A stretch of DNA of 64,000 nt. It comes from Candidatus Gemmiger faecigallinarum. Lineage in GTDB: Bacteria; Bacillota; Clostridia; Oscillospirales; Ruminococcaceae. The stretch lies in contig DWVD01000113.1 of NCBI GenBank assembly GCA_019120395.1, positions 1 to 64,000 on the forward strand, given 5' to 3'. The notes beneath the pieces are model-generated. The model did no database searches, had not been told where the DNA came from, and saw only the letters and a list, made by a program, of their open reading frames with translations. Within the stretch, counting starts at the first letter, position 1. Each line of letters starts with the position of its first letter. A program made the translations under genes and the position numbers. Of this stretch, positions 17,191 through 26,341 are shown piece after piece.

Positions 17191-18926
17191 ACCGTGCGGG
17201 ACACCTCCTCTTTGGAAAGCTGGCTCAGGCAGATCTCGCGGTAGACCGCGCAGCTCTGCAGCAGGCGGGCGTGGCTGTCCAGGCCGGCGGGCGCGCCGTC
17301 GTCCAGCACCAGGATGCGGTCGGCCTGCCGCACCGCCGCGGCCCGCTGGGATACGATAAACACCGTCATGCCCTGCGTTTTTTCCTTGATGGCTGTGCGC
17401 AGCGCGGCGTCGGTGGCGTAGTCCAGCGCCGAGGCGCTGTCGTCCAAAATCAGGATGCGGGGCATGGGCACCAGCGCGCGGGCAATGGTCAGCCGCTGGC
17501 GCTGCCCGCCGGAAAAGTTGCGACCGGCGGTCTCCACCGGGGCGTCCAGGCCGCCGGGCTTGGCGCGGACAAACTCCGCCGCCTGGGCGATCTCCAGCGC
17601 CGCCCAGATCTCCTCGTCGGTGGCGTCGGGCTTGGCCCAGCGCATATTGTCCCGGATGGTGCCGGTAAACAGCACCGCCTTCTGGGGCACCACGCCGATC
17701 ATCCGCCGCAGCTGGGCAAACCCGTACCGGCGCACGTCATGGCCGAACAGCAGCACCCGGCCGCCGGTGGCGTCGTAAAAGCGGGGGATCAGGCTGACAA
17801 AGGTGGTCTTGCCGCTGCCGGTGCCGCCAATGACGCCGATGGTCTCGCCGGGGGCGGCGGCCAGCGTCACGCCGGTCAGGCTGGGCGCGCCGGCGCCCGC
17901 ATAGGCAAAGCCGACGTCCTCAAAGGCGACGGCGGGCGCGCCCGGCACCGCGTCCAGTTCCGGCGCGGCGGGGTCGGGCATGGTGGTGGGGGTGGCAAGC
18001 ACCTCGCTGACGCGGACGGCGCTGGCCACCGCGCGGGTCATGATGATGACCAGGTCGGCGATGCGCAGCAGGTTCAGCAAAATCTGGCTCAGGTAGTTCA
18101 GCAGCGCCATGACCTCGCCCTGGGTCAGCGCGCCGGCGTCCACCTGGCGGCCGCCGTGCCACAAAATGGCGATGGCCCCCAGGTTGACGATCAGGTAGGT
18201 GATGGGGTTCATCAGGGCCGAGATGCGCCCGGCGGCCAGCTGCACGTTCCGCAGGCGATCGTTGGCGGCGGCAAAACCGGCCATCTCGTCCTTTTGCCGG
18301 CTGAAGGCCCGCACCACGCGGGCGCCCACGTAATTCTCGCGGGTCAGCTGGGTCACCCGGTCCAGCGTGGTCTGGGCGTCGTGATAGATGGGCACCGTCG
18401 CCCGCATGATGGCCCAGATCACCAGCGAGATCACCGCCGTGATGCCCAAAAACCACAGCGTCAGCACCGGGCTGATGGTCAGCGCCATCAGGATGGCCCC
18501 AATGACGATAAAGGGCGACCGCAGCAAAAGCCGCAGCGTCATGTTCAGGCCGTTCTGCACCTGGTTGACGTCGCTGGTCATGCGGGTCACCAGCGTGGGG
18601 GTGCCCATCCGGTCCAGCTCGGTGTGGCTCAGGGTATTGATGTGGGCAAACAGGTCCCGCCGCAGTGCCGTGCCAAAACCCAAAGCGGACTTGGCGGCAA
18701 AGTACTGGGCGGTCAGGCTGCTGGCCATGCCCACCACGGCCAAAAGCACCAGCAGGCCGCACTGCCGCCAGATAAAGGGCAGGTCGGCGTTCTGGATGCC
18801 CTCGTCCACGATGCGGGCCACCACAAGGGGCACCAGCAGCTCAAAACAGGCCTCCAGCATCTTGAACAGCGGGGCGATGACAGTTTCCTTCTCGTACCCC
18901 TTGATATAGCGGAACAATCGGCGCAT
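17187..18926 (-). CDS. ABC exporter half-transporter, degenerate-site subunit
   Basis: A 579-residue partner of the downstream exporter. The membrane domain (residues about 15-300) precedes an NBD with Walker A GGTGSGKTT and a canonical signature FSGGQRQRL. Walker B is LILDDSASALD: Asp replaces the catalytic Glu and SAS the usual ATS, the normal asymmetry of heterodimeric exporters in which one ATP site is non-hydrolysing. ATG 18926 is preferred over GTG 18935 because AAAGG is too close to the latter. Confidence 0.93.
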   Translation of the reverse strand: MRRLFRYIKGYEKETVIAPLFKMLEACFELLVPLVVARIVDEGIQNADLPFIWRQCGLLVLLAVVGMASSLTAQYFAAKSALGFGTALRRDLFAHINTLSHTELDRMGTPTLVTRMTSDVNQVQNGLNMTLRLLLRSPFIVIGAILMALTISPVLTLWFLGITAVISLVIWAIMRATVPIYHDAQTTLDRVTQLTRENYVGARVVRAFSRQKDEMAGFAAANDRLRNVQLAAGRISALMNPITYLIVNLGAIAILWHGGRQVDAGALTQGEVMALLNYLSQILLNLLRIADLVIIMTRAVASAVRVSEVLATPTTMPDPAAPELDAVPGAPAVAFEDVGFAYAGAGAPSLTGVTLAAAPGETIGVIGGTGSGKTTFVSLIPRFYDATGGRVLLFGHDVRRYGFAQLRRMIGVVPQKAVLFTGTIRDNMRWAKPDATDEEIWAALEIAQAAEFVRAKPGGLDAPVETAGRNFSGGQRQRLTIARALVPMPRILILDDSASALDYATDAALRTAIKEKTQGMTVFIVSQRAAAVRQADRILVLDDGAPAGLDSHARLLQSCAVYREICLSQLSKEEVSRTV

Positions 18927-18983
18927 GGGCAGCACAGCCTTTCTTGGATGGGATAGGACGCCGCAGCCGGGCGCGGCTGCTTT

Positions 18984-19012
18984 ATTATAGCACGCGGCAG
19001 AGGGTTTGTCAT
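18984..19012 (-). promoter_or_regulatory. Promoter of the ABC exporter pair
   Basis: Minus strand ATGACA, 17 bases, TATAAT, about 60 bases before the first exporter gene. Confidence 0.82.
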
Positions 19013-19169
19013 ATGGGTTGCCCGCTTTCGATGATTATTTGCGCGGCGGCCGCCTATACTGTGTTTGAGCACAGGGCTGCGGGCTGCGCCAGGGCCAGCC
19101 GCCCGTCCGCATGCCGTACACAGGACCATGCGCGCCGGGATACCGCCTGTGCCAGAGGGAGAACCGTCT

Positions 19170-21434
19170 ATGTTTTATTTTCACAAAGGGCTGTCGCGGC
19201 GCACCTGCCGCACGGTGGGCCGGGCGCTGACCCTTGCCGGGCGGGAGGGCTGCCCCGCCGCCGATACCGGCCATCTGCTGCTTGCCATGCTGGAAACAGA
19301 CGGCGGGCCGGCGGGGGAATTCCTGCGCGCAAAGCGGGTGACCGGGGTCGCCCTGCAGGAGTGCAGCGCCCGGCGCAGCTGCGGCGGAAGCCCGGTGCGC
19401 CTGGGCTGGCGGGACCTTGCGTCCGAAAGCCGCAAGGCGCTGGAGTTTGCCCAGCTGGGCGCCCAGGCGGCCAGGGCGCCGCGTGCCGAGAACGAGCACC
19501 TGCTCTGCGCCATGCTGGAGGACTGCGCCTGCACCGCCAGCGTCTGGCTGGCCGAGCTGGGGGTGGAGGTGCCCCAGGCCGCGCGGGAGTGCCGGCAGCT
19601 TTCCGGCCAGCTGGTGCTGCCCGCCCAGCCGCGGATGAGCGCCTCCCGCGGCAGCCGGCCCAGCGAGAAATACGGCCGCGACCTGACCCGCCTGGCGCAG
19701 GAAGGCCAGCTGGACCCGGTGCTCTGCCGCGACGCCGAGCTGGAGCGGATGATCGAGATCCTGTGCCGCCGGCAGAAAAACAACCCCTGCCTGCTGGGCG
19801 AGCCCGGCGTGGGCAAAAGCGCGCTGGCGGAGGCGCTGGCCCAGCGCATCGCCGAGGGCCGGGTGACCCGCAGCCTGCAGGGCAAGCGGGTGCTGGCGCT
19901 GGACATGGCGTCGATGGTGGCGGGCACCAAGTACCGCGGCGATTTTGAGGAGCGGTTCAAAAACCTGCTGGAGGAGCTGTACCGCGACCGCTCCACCATT
20001 CTGTTCATCGACGAGATCCACGTCATCGCGGGGGCGGGCGCGGCCGAGGGGGCCATCGACGCCGCCAGCATCCTGAAGCCGATGCTGGCCCGCGGCGAGA
20101 TCCAGCTGATCGGGGCCACCACGCCGGAGGAATACCGCAAGACCATCGGCAAGGACTCGGCGCTGGACCGGCGTTTCGGCAAGGTGATGGTGGAGGAGCC
20201 TGCCCCCGCCGACGCCGAGAAGATCCTGGCCGGGCTGATGCCCCGGTACGAGCGGTACCACGGCGTCACCATCCCGGCGGAGGCCATCCACGCCGCGGTG
20301 GAGCTGAGCGTGCGCTATCTGCCGGGGCGCTACCTGCCCGACAAGGCCATCGACCTGCTGGACGAGGCTGCGGCGGCCGCGCGCATCACCGGCCGGGGCG
20401 GCGCCGGGCTGACGCCGGCGGACATCGCCCGCGTGGTCAGCAAGGCCAGCGGCGTGCCTGCCGAGCGGGTGGGCGAGGCCGAACGGGAACGGCTGAACCT
20501 TCTGGAGGAGCGGCTCTCCCAGGAGGTCATCGGCCAGCCGCGGGCGGTCCATGCGGTGGCGGCGGCCATCCGGCGCAGCCGCACCGGCCTGCGGGAACCG
20601 GGGCGGCCCATCGGCGCCATGCTGTTTTTGGGGCCCACCGGCGTGGGCAAGACCCAGCTGGCCCGCACGCTGGCCAAAAGCTGGTTCGGCAGCGAAAAAG
20701 CCCTGCTCCGCTTTGACATGAGCGAGTATATGGAAAGCCACACCGTCGCCCGGATGCTGGGCTCGCCGCCCGGCTACGTGGGCCACGACGAGGGCGGCCA
20801 GCTGACCGAGGCCGTCCGCCGCCGCCCCTACAGCGTGGTGCTGTTTGACGAGATCGAGAAAGCCCACACCGACATCCAGAACGTGCTTTTGCAGATCCTG
20901 GAGGACGGCTGCCTGACCGACGCCCAGGGCCGCAAGGCGGATTTTTCCAACACCATCATTCTGCTGACCTCCAACCTGGGGGCGCGCTGCCTGGCAGGGC
21001 AGACCGCGCCCATGGGGTTCGGCGCCGCCGCCGAGGAGACCGGCCGCCGCGCCAAAAAGGCGCTGCAGGAGGCGCGGGACTACTTCCGCCCCGAACTGAT
21101 GGGCCGCCTGGACGAGGTGGTCCTGTTTGACCCGCTTGGCCCGCAGCAGCTGGCGCATATCGCCGACCGGCTGCTGTGCGAACTGGAGGACCGGGCCGCC
21201 CGGCAGGGCTACACGCTGCGCCATACCCCCGCGGCGGCGGCCGCGCTGGCCGGCGACGAGACCCCCGCCTACGGCGCCAGAGAGCTGCGCCGCAAGGTGG
21301 GCCGCGCGGTGGAGCAGGCGCTGGCCGACCGCATCGCCAGCGGCGACGCCGGGCCGGGGGCCGCCTTTACCGCCGACGCCGGCCCGGACGGGCAGATCGT
21401 GCTGGTCAGCGGCGACATGGCCGCCTGCGTGTAA
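19170..21434 (+). CDS. ClpC/ClpA-like AAA+ unfoldase without a middle domain
   Basis: A 754-residue two-ring Hsp100 ATPase. A divergent double Clp-N domain (residues 1-145) is followed by D1 (Walker A GEPGVGKS at about 210, pore loop KYRG, Walker B ILFIDEIH) and D2 (Walker A GPTGVGKT at about 488, pore loop GYVGHDEGG, VVLFDEIEKAH). Only about 50 residues separate the end of D1 (DLLDEA) from VIGQPRAV, so the coiled-coil M-domain of ClpB/ClpC is missing. MGFG in D2 may be the ClpP-binding loop. ATG 19170 follows GAGGGAGA; the ORF is open further upstream without support. No CtsR or CIRCE operator was found. Confidence 0.9.
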   Translation: MFYFHKGLSRRTCRTVGRALTLAGREGCPAADTGHLLLAMLETDGGPAGEFLRAKRVTGVALQECSARRSCGGSPVRLGWRDLASESRKALEFAQLGAQAARAPRAENEHLLCAMLEDCACTASVWLAELGVEVPQAARECRQLSGQLVLPAQPRMSASRGSRPSEKYGRDLTRLAQEGQLDPVLCRDAELERMIEILCRRQKNNPCLLGEPGVGKSALAEALAQRIAEGRVTRSLQGKRVLALDMASMVAGTKYRGDFEERFKNLLEELYRDRSTILFIDEIHVIAGAGAAEGAIDAASILKPMLARGEIQLIGATTPEEYRKTIGKDSALDRRFGKVMVEEPAPADAEKILAGLMPRYERYHGVTIPAEAIHAAVELSVRYLPGRYLPDKAIDLLDEAAAAARITGRGGAGLTPADIARVVSKASGVPAERVGEAERERLNLLEERLSQEVIGQPRAVHAVAAAIRRSRTGLREPGRPIGAMLFLGPTGVGKTQLARTLAKSWFGSEKALLRFDMSEYMESHTVARMLGSPPGYVGHDEGGQLTEAVRRRPYSVVLFDEIEKAHTDIQNVLLQILEDGCLTDAQGRKADFSNTIILLTSNLGARCLAGQTAPMGFGAAAEETGRRAKKALQEARDYFRPELMGRLDEVVLFDPLGPQQLAHIADRLLCELEDRAARQGYTLRHTPAAAAALAGDETPAYGARELRRKVGRAVEQALADRIASGDAGPGAAFTADAGPDGQIVLVSGDMAACV

Positions 21435-21466
21435 ATCCGGCGCGGCCGGCAAAACAAGCTATAAAA

Positions 21467-21512
21467 CAAAACGCCCCCGCTCCGCCGGTCTTGCGCCGGC
21501 GGAGCGGGGGCA
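21467..21512 (-). terminator. Terminator between the Clp gene and the polymerase-like gene
   Basis: A perfect 16-bp stem (GCCCCCGCTCCGCCGG and complement) is followed on the minus strand by GTTTTGTTTTA; on plus only ATTTCTG follows. It mainly ends the minus-strand gene but may serve both. Confidence 0.85.
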
Positions 21513-21545
21513 TTTCTGCGGTTGGGCAAACTGGGGACAGGGGCG

Positions 21546-22760
21546 TTACCGGGCCTGCCCGGCGGCAGCCGGCTGCGGCTGTTCCGCCCTGGGGCACAAT
21601 ACCGGCAGCGGCCGGTCCGGACGCGCAAAGAACACGCAGGGCAAAAGCAGCACCAGCGGGTTGGCCGAAAGCAGAAACGGCTTGTTTTCCATAAACAGAT
21701 AGGCCAGCAGGGCGGTCATGCACAAAAGCTCGCCGGTATGGCGGCCTTTTGCCAGCCGCCACAGCAAGATCAGGAACACCGCCGCCACCAGGACGGCCCC
21801 CAGCACGCCTTTGTTCATGGGCAGGGCCAGATACATATTGTCGATGGAGCTGTGCTCGTCGCCGTCGGTGGGCACGCCGCCCAGCAGCGACGCCGGGGTC
21901 TGCCAGAACACATTGTGCCAGATCTCGAACCGGCCGGACAGCAGGCGGTCGATCGCTTTCAGGACCGGCGTGTGGTCGGGATCGGCGGTGTCAAACAGGT
22001 ATCCGGTCAAAAGGCTGAGCGCCGTCAGCAACGGGTAGACGGCCAGGACCAGCCCGTGGTACAGCCGGCTTTCAAACAGGCGGGGCAGCAGCTTTTGGGC
22101 TGCAAACAGCGCCAATAGCAGCAGCATGGCGCCGCCGGCCCCGCGGCAGACGGGCACCGTGAGCGTATAAACGGCCAGCGCGGCCAGCCCGGCCCAGTCG
22201 AACCAGCGCAGGCGGGGCCAGCGCAGCCAGCCCCAGGCCAGAAACACGCCCATCAGGCGGGCACCGTAGCCGTTGTAATGCCCGTAGCCGAAATCCCAGT
22301 TGCGGCAGTAGAACTTGAAGGGCACCAGCGGCGTCAGCAGGTGCAAAAGCTGCACCAGCACAAGCCCGGCGGCGGCAACGGCCAGATAGACCCGCGCCAG
22401 CCGACGCAGATCGGCGTCCTTGGCGGCCAGCCCCACCAGGGCGGCCAGCAAGAACCATTCGTCGCCGCCGTACAGGGCGGCAAAACCGGTGTAGGCCAGC
22501 GTCAAAAACAGCGCGGCCCACTGGCCCCGGGTCTCGTACCGGGTCAGGAACAGGCATTTAAAGCCAAGCAGCAGCAGCGCGCCGCCGGTCAGGCACAGCC
22601 TTGCCGCTGTGCTGAAAGCTGGCAGCGTGGATTGGATGTTGGAGCTGAACACTTCGCTCAGCACCAGCAGCAGGGCCACGCCTGCCTCGGTGCAGCGCTG
22701 CGCCAGGCGGCGGCAGGCGCTGTCGGAAAGATGAAATCGTCCCAGATGCTGGATCAGCAT
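21546..22760 (-). CDS. Polysaccharide polymerase/ligase-like membrane protein
   Basis: A 404-residue protein with about ten membrane helices. A large loop near residues 255-305 with SGRFEIWHNVFWQTPASLLGG and DEHSSIDNMYLALPMNKGVLG resembles the W/H-containing loop and following helix of Wzy/WaaL-type O-antigen polymerases. Such proteins polymerise or ligate lipid-linked glycans outside the membrane. Start ATG 22760 is chosen over the earlier GGA-rich codons, which form its ribosome site GGGAGG. It lies 60 bases after the LysR gene on the same strand. The assignment rests on topology and loose motif likeness. Confidence 0.7.
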   Translation of the reverse strand: MLIQHLGRFHLSDSACRRLAQRCTEAGVALLLVLSEVFSSNIQSTLPAFSTAARLCLTGGALLLLGFKCLFLTRYETRGQWAALFLTLAYTGFAALYGGDEWFLLAALVGLAAKDADLRRLARVYLAVAAAGLVLVQLLHLLTPLVPFKFYCRNWDFGYGHYNGYGARLMGVFLAWGWLRWPRLRWFDWAGLAALAVYTLTVPVCRGAGGAMLLLLALFAAQKLLPRLFESRLYHGLVLAVYPLLTALSLLTGYLFDTADPDHTPVLKAIDRLLSGRFEIWHNVFWQTPASLLGGVPTDGDEHSSIDNMYLALPMNKGVLGAVLVAAVFLILLWRLAKGRHTGELLCMTALLAYLFMENKPFLLSANPLVLLLPCVFFARPDRPLPVLCPRAEQPQPAAAGQAR

Positions 22761-22820
22761 GGCGGGTGGTCCTCCCATATATACAGGTGTGAAAGGCGGG
22801 CAGGGAAAAAGCGGGCGGGT

Positions 22821-23705
22821 TCAGCCTTCCGGCTGGAACTCCGGCAGGCTTTGCAGCACTTCCAGAAATTTCTCGGCGGCCTTGGAAAAGACCTGGTACT
22901 TTTTCCATACCAGATACATCCCGATGTCCATGCGGGGGGTCAGCGGACGGAAGCACAGCCGGCTGCCGGTGGTGTTCACCAGCTTGTCCAGCGTCAGGGC
23001 GTAGCCCAGTCCCTCGTCCACCAGCAGCGAGGCGTTGTAGATCAGGTTGTAGGTGGCCACAATGTTCAGCTGGCTGCGGCTGCGGCGCAGCCAGTGGGTC
23101 AGGTCGGCGCCCTTCTGCCGGCTTACGATCAGCGGCTTGTCCCACAGATCCTCCGGCGCAACGGCGGCCTTTTGGGCCAGCGGGCAGCCGGCGGGCATCA
23201 GCACGCCCCACACGTCCCGGGCGGGCAGCGGCAGCGCGTCGTATTTGGACAGGTCCGGCGTGCCGATCAGCACCCCAAAGTCGATCAGCCCCTTGTCCAG
23301 CTGTTCGGTCACCAGCGGGCCGTCGCCGCTGGTGATGTGGTACTGGATCTGAGGGTACTGATCGTGCAGCGCGCGGGCGGCGCGGGCCAGCAGCCGGATG
23401 CCGTCGGTCTCGCCGCTGCCGATGCAGATGTCGCCGGTGATGGTCTCGTCCGAGTCGATGATCTCGCTTTCGGTCTTATGTACCAGGTCGATGATCTCCT
23501 CGGCCCGCTTGCGCAGCAGCATGCCTTCCTCGGTCAGGGTGATGCGCCGGCTGCCGCGGACCATCAGCTGCTTGCCCAGCTCCTCCTCCAGCTCTTTCAG
23601 CTGGCGGGAGAGCGTCGGCTGCGAAAGATGCAGCGATTCCGCCGCGCCGGAGATGCTCTGCTCCCGCGCAACAGCCAGAAAATATTGCAGCACCCGCAGT
23701 TCCAT
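22821..23705 (-). CDS. LysR-family transcriptional regulator
   Basis: The 294-residue protein has the N-terminal winged HTH (MELRVLQYFLAVAREQSISG, LHLSQPTLSRQLKELEEELG) and the two-lobed effector domain. It is transcribed away from an amino acid ABC importer, the standard LysR arrangement, so it probably controls that operon in response to a sulfur or amino acid signal. ATG 23705 follows GGAGGG. Direct repeats near the opposing promoters (23810-23834) are candidate binding sites. Confidence 0.95.
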   Translation of the reverse strand: MELRVLQYFLAVAREQSISGAAESLHLSQPTLSRQLKELEEELGKQLMVRGSRRITLTEEGMLLRKRAEEIIDLVHKTESEIIDSDETITGDICIGSGETDGIRLLARAARALHDQYPQIQYHITSGDGPLVTEQLDKGLIDFGVLIGTPDLSKYDALPLPARDVWGVLMPAGCPLAQKAAVAPEDLWDKPLIVSRQKGADLTHWLRRSRSQLNIVATYNLIYNASLLVDEGLGYALTLDKLVNTTGSRLCFRPLTPRMDIGMYLVWKKYQVFSKAAEKFLEVLQSLPEFQPEG

Positions 23706-23770
23706 GTAGATCGTCGCCCTCCAAAATATCGCGCTGACATGTGCTCTGCCATGCGGCAGAGCCCGCCCAC

Positions 23771-23800
23771 ACTATACCACCTGCTTTTTATAGCTGTCAA
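23771..23800 (-). promoter_or_regulatory. Promoter of the LysR gene
   Basis: Minus strand TTGACA, 18 bases, TATAGT, about 65 bases before the start codon. Confidence 0.82.
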
Positions 23801-23809
23801 GCATAGAAT

Positions 23810-23834
23810 GGTATTTGACATAGGTATTTGATAT
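23810..23834. promoter_or_regulatory. Direct repeat in the LysR/importer divergent region
   Basis: GGTATTTGACAT and GGTATTTGATAT (11 of 12 identical, 13-base period) lie between the divergent promoters; the second copy overlaps the importer -35. A regulator site is the simplest reading. Confidence 0.45.
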
Positions 23835-23856
23835 TGCAGCGCCGATCCGCTACAAT
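23828..23856 (+). promoter_or_regulatory. Promoter of the first amino acid importer operon
   Basis: TTGATA, 17 bases and TACAAT, with about 95 bases of leader before the permease gene. Confidence 0.75.
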
Positions 23857-23955
23857 ACATACAGAAAAATCAGCGGACTGCGCCCGCCTCTCAAAAGGCG
23901 CAGGTCCGCCGCGGCGGGCGCTGCCCGCCGGATAGAGGAGGAAGGTCCCGTACCT

Positions 23956-24636
23956 ATGATAGATAACCGTATTTTGGACCTGCTGGTCGATTCTTTCGGC
24001 AGGATCCTGATCCCCGGTCTGATCATGACCATCCCGCTCACCGCAATCTCGTTCTGTTTTGCCATGGTCATCGCCATCGCGGTGGCGATGATCCAGTTCG
24101 CCCAGGTCAAGGTGCTCAAGGACGTCGCCCGGTTTTACATCTGGGTGGTGCGGGGCACGCCGCTTCTGGTGCAGCTGTTCGTGGTGTTTTACGGCCTGAC
24201 CGACTTCAACATTATATTGGAGCCGTTTGTGGCGGCGGTCATCGTCTTTTCGCTCAACGAGGGCGCTTACGCCGCCGAGGCGGTGCGCGGCGCGCTGGAA
24301 TCCGTCCCCGCCGGCCAGATGGAGGCCGGCTACTGCGTGGGCATGAGCTATCTGCAGACGATGCGCCGCATCGTGCTGCCCCAGGCGCTGCGCACGGCCT
24401 TCCCGTCGCTGGCAAACTCGCTGATCTCGATGCTCAAGGATACCTCGCTGGCGTCCACCATCACGGTGGCCGAGATGTTCATGGCCACCCAGCGCATCGC
24501 CGGCCGCACCTTTGAGTATATGCCGCTGTATCTGGAAGTGGCGGCCATCTACCTGCTGTTCTCGACGGTGCTGACCAAACTCCAGCGCCTGGGCGAAAAG
24601 CGCCTTGGCGCCTACGAAACACAGGAGGTCAAGTAA
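23956..24636 (+). CDS. Polar amino acid ABC importer permease (cystine type)
   Basis: A 226-residue HisM/TcyL-like permease with five membrane segments and the EAA loop (ESVPAGQMEAGYCVGMSYLQ) that docks on the ATPase. It is followed without a gap by the ATPase gene and then a lipoprotein binding protein, giving a complete importer. Cystine or a related sulfur amino acid is likely because of the divergent LysR gene and resemblance to TcyL/YecS, but this is inference. Confidence 0.92.
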   Translation: MIDNRILDLLVDSFGRILIPGLIMTIPLTAISFCFAMVIAIAVAMIQFAQVKVLKDVARFYIWVVRGTPLLVQLFVVFYGLTDFNIILEPFVAAVIVFSLNEGAYAAEAVRGALESVPAGQMEAGYCVGMSYLQTMRRIVLPQALRTAFPSLANSLISMLKDTSLASTITVAEMFMATQRIAGRTFEYMPLYLEVAAIYLLFSTVLTKLQRLGEKRLGAYETQEVK

Positions 24637-25386
24637 ATGCTGGAAGTACACGGCATCCAAAAATCCTTTGGCAGCCAGCCGGTGCTGAGGGGCGTGGACC
24701 TGAGCGTGGAAAAGGGCGACGTGGTGGCTATTTTGGGACCCAGCGGTTCCGGCAAGACGACGCTTCTGCGCTGCATCAATTTCCTGGAGCAGGCCGACGG
24801 CGGATCCATGACCTTTGACGGCAAGACCTACCAGTTCGGCTATGTCGGCAAAAAAGAGCAGAACGCCATGCGCCGCAAAACAGGCTTCGTCTTTCAAAAT
24901 TACAACCTGTTCCGCAACAAAACGGCGCTGCAAAACGTCACCGAAGGGCTGATCATCGCCCGCAAAATGCCCAAAGCCCAGGCCGAGGAGATCGGCCGCC
25001 GGGCGCTGGACCGGGTGGGCCTGTCCGACCGGTACGACTACTATCCGCGGCAGCTTTCGGGCGGGCAGCAGCAGCGGGTGGCCATTGCCCGTGCCATCGC
25101 CACCGGGCCGGACATCATCTTTTTTGACGAGCCCACCAGCGCGCTGGACCCGGAGCTGACCGGCGAGGTACTGTCCGTCATGCGCCAGCTGGCCGACGAC
25201 GGCATGACCATGCTGGTGGTCACCCACGAGATGGGCTTTGCCCGCAATGTCTCCAGCAAGGTCGTCTTTATGGAAGGCGGCGTGGTGGTGGAGGCGGCCC
25301 CGTCGCAGGAGTTTTTCCAGGCGCCGAAGCAGCAGCGCACCAAAGCCTTTTTGCAGATGATCGAGCAGCACGGCATTTTTGCCTGA
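24637..25386 (+). CDS. Polar amino acid ABC importer ATP-binding protein
   Basis: The 249-residue ATPase has Walker A GPSGSGKTT, Q-loop region FQNYNLF, signature LSGGQQQRVAIARAIA, Walker B IIFFDEPTSALDPE and the switch His in VVTHEMGFA. It is of the GlnQ/TcyN class. The start codon directly follows the permease stop (TAAATG), implying coupled translation. Confidence 0.96.
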   Translation: MLEVHGIQKSFGSQPVLRGVDLSVEKGDVVAILGPSGSGKTTLLRCINFLEQADGGSMTFDGKTYQFGYVGKKEQNAMRRKTGFVFQNYNLFRNKTALQNVTEGLIIARKMPKAQAEEIGRRALDRVGLSDRYDYYPRQLSGGQQQRVAIARAIATGPDIIFFDEPTSALDPELTGEVLSVMRQLADDGMTMLVVTHEMGFARNVSSKVVFMEGGVVVEAAPSQEFFQAPKQQRTKAFLQMIEQHGIFA

Positions 25387-25455
25387 TGCCCGCCCGGCAG
25401 GGCAAAACAGCCTGCCAATACACTGATATACAAGACACAACAGGAGGGTTTCCCA

Positions 25456-26328
25456 ATGAAAAAACGTATGATCTCCCGCATCGCCGCGGCGGTGCTGGCT
25501 GCCGGCCTGCTGACCCTGACCGCCTGTTCGGGCGGCGCTTCCTCCGCCGGCGCGGCGGACGCAAGCTCCTCCGCTGCGCAGGGCGCCGCCTCGGCCGAGG
25601 ACGCCGCCGAGGCGGGCGACCTGCTGGCCCGCATCCAGGCCCGCGGCGAGCTGATCGTTGCCACCGAGGGCACCTGGGCCCCCTTTACCTACCATGACGA
25701 GAACGACGAGCTGGTGGGCTACGACGTGGAGGTGGCCCGGCTTGTGGCCGAAAAGCTGGGCGTGACCGCCACCTTTGTGGAGGGCGAGTTCGACGGCCTG
25801 CTGGCCGGCGTGGAGGGCGGCCGCTACGACATGGTGGCCAACGGCGTCAACGTCACGCCGGAGCGCGCCGAGGCGTACAGCTTCAGCGACCCGTACCTCT
25901 ACGACAGCACCGTCGTCATCGTCCGGGACGACTATGACGAGATCCGGTCGATGGAGGACCTGGCCGGCAAGACCACTGGCAACACCATCACCAGCACCTA
26001 CGCCATTTTGGCCGAGAGCTACGGCGCCACCACCCAGGGCGTGGACGACTTTGCCCAGACCATCGAACTTTTGGAGGCCGGCCGCATCGACGCGACGCTG
26101 AACTCTTCGGTCACTTACAGCTATTTCATGAGCCAGCAGCCCGACGCCGCCATCAAGGTGGCCTGCAGCGACGACCCGCAGCAGCTGGCGCTGGCTATGC
26201 CCAAAAGCGACGACGCCGCCACGCTGGTGGAGGCGGTGAACCAGGCGCTGGCCGAGCTGCGCGACTCCGGCGAGCTGGCCGCGCTGTCCGAGCAATATTT
26301 TGGCACTGACCTGACAAGCGCAGGCTGA
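25456..26328 (+). CDS. Amino acid ABC importer binding lipoprotein
   Basis: A 290-residue family 3 solute-binding protein. A signal peptide with lipobox LTAC-S (Cys about residue 24) is followed by a Ser/Ala-rich linker and the two-lobe fold (GELIVATEGTWAPFTYHDEN, VGYDVEVARLVAEKLGV, FDGLLAGVEGGRYDMVANGV). It should be anchored outside the membrane and feed the permease encoded upstream. ATG 25456 is preceded by CAGGAGGG. Confidence 0.95.
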   Translation: MKKRMISRIAAAVLAAGLLTLTACSGGASSAGAADASSSAAQGAASAEDAAEAGDLLARIQARGELIVATEGTWAPFTYHDENDELVGYDVEVARLVAEKLGVTATFVEGEFDGLLAGVEGGRYDMVANGVNVTPERAEAYSFSDPYLYDSTVVIVRDDYDEIRSMEDLAGKTTGNTITSTYAILAESYGATTQGVDDFAQTIELLEAGRIDATLNSSVTYSYFMSQQPDAAIKVACSDDPQQLALAMPKSDDAATLVEAVNQALAELRDSGELAALSEQYFGTDLTSAG

Positions 26329-26341
26329 AAGGAGCGGCAAA

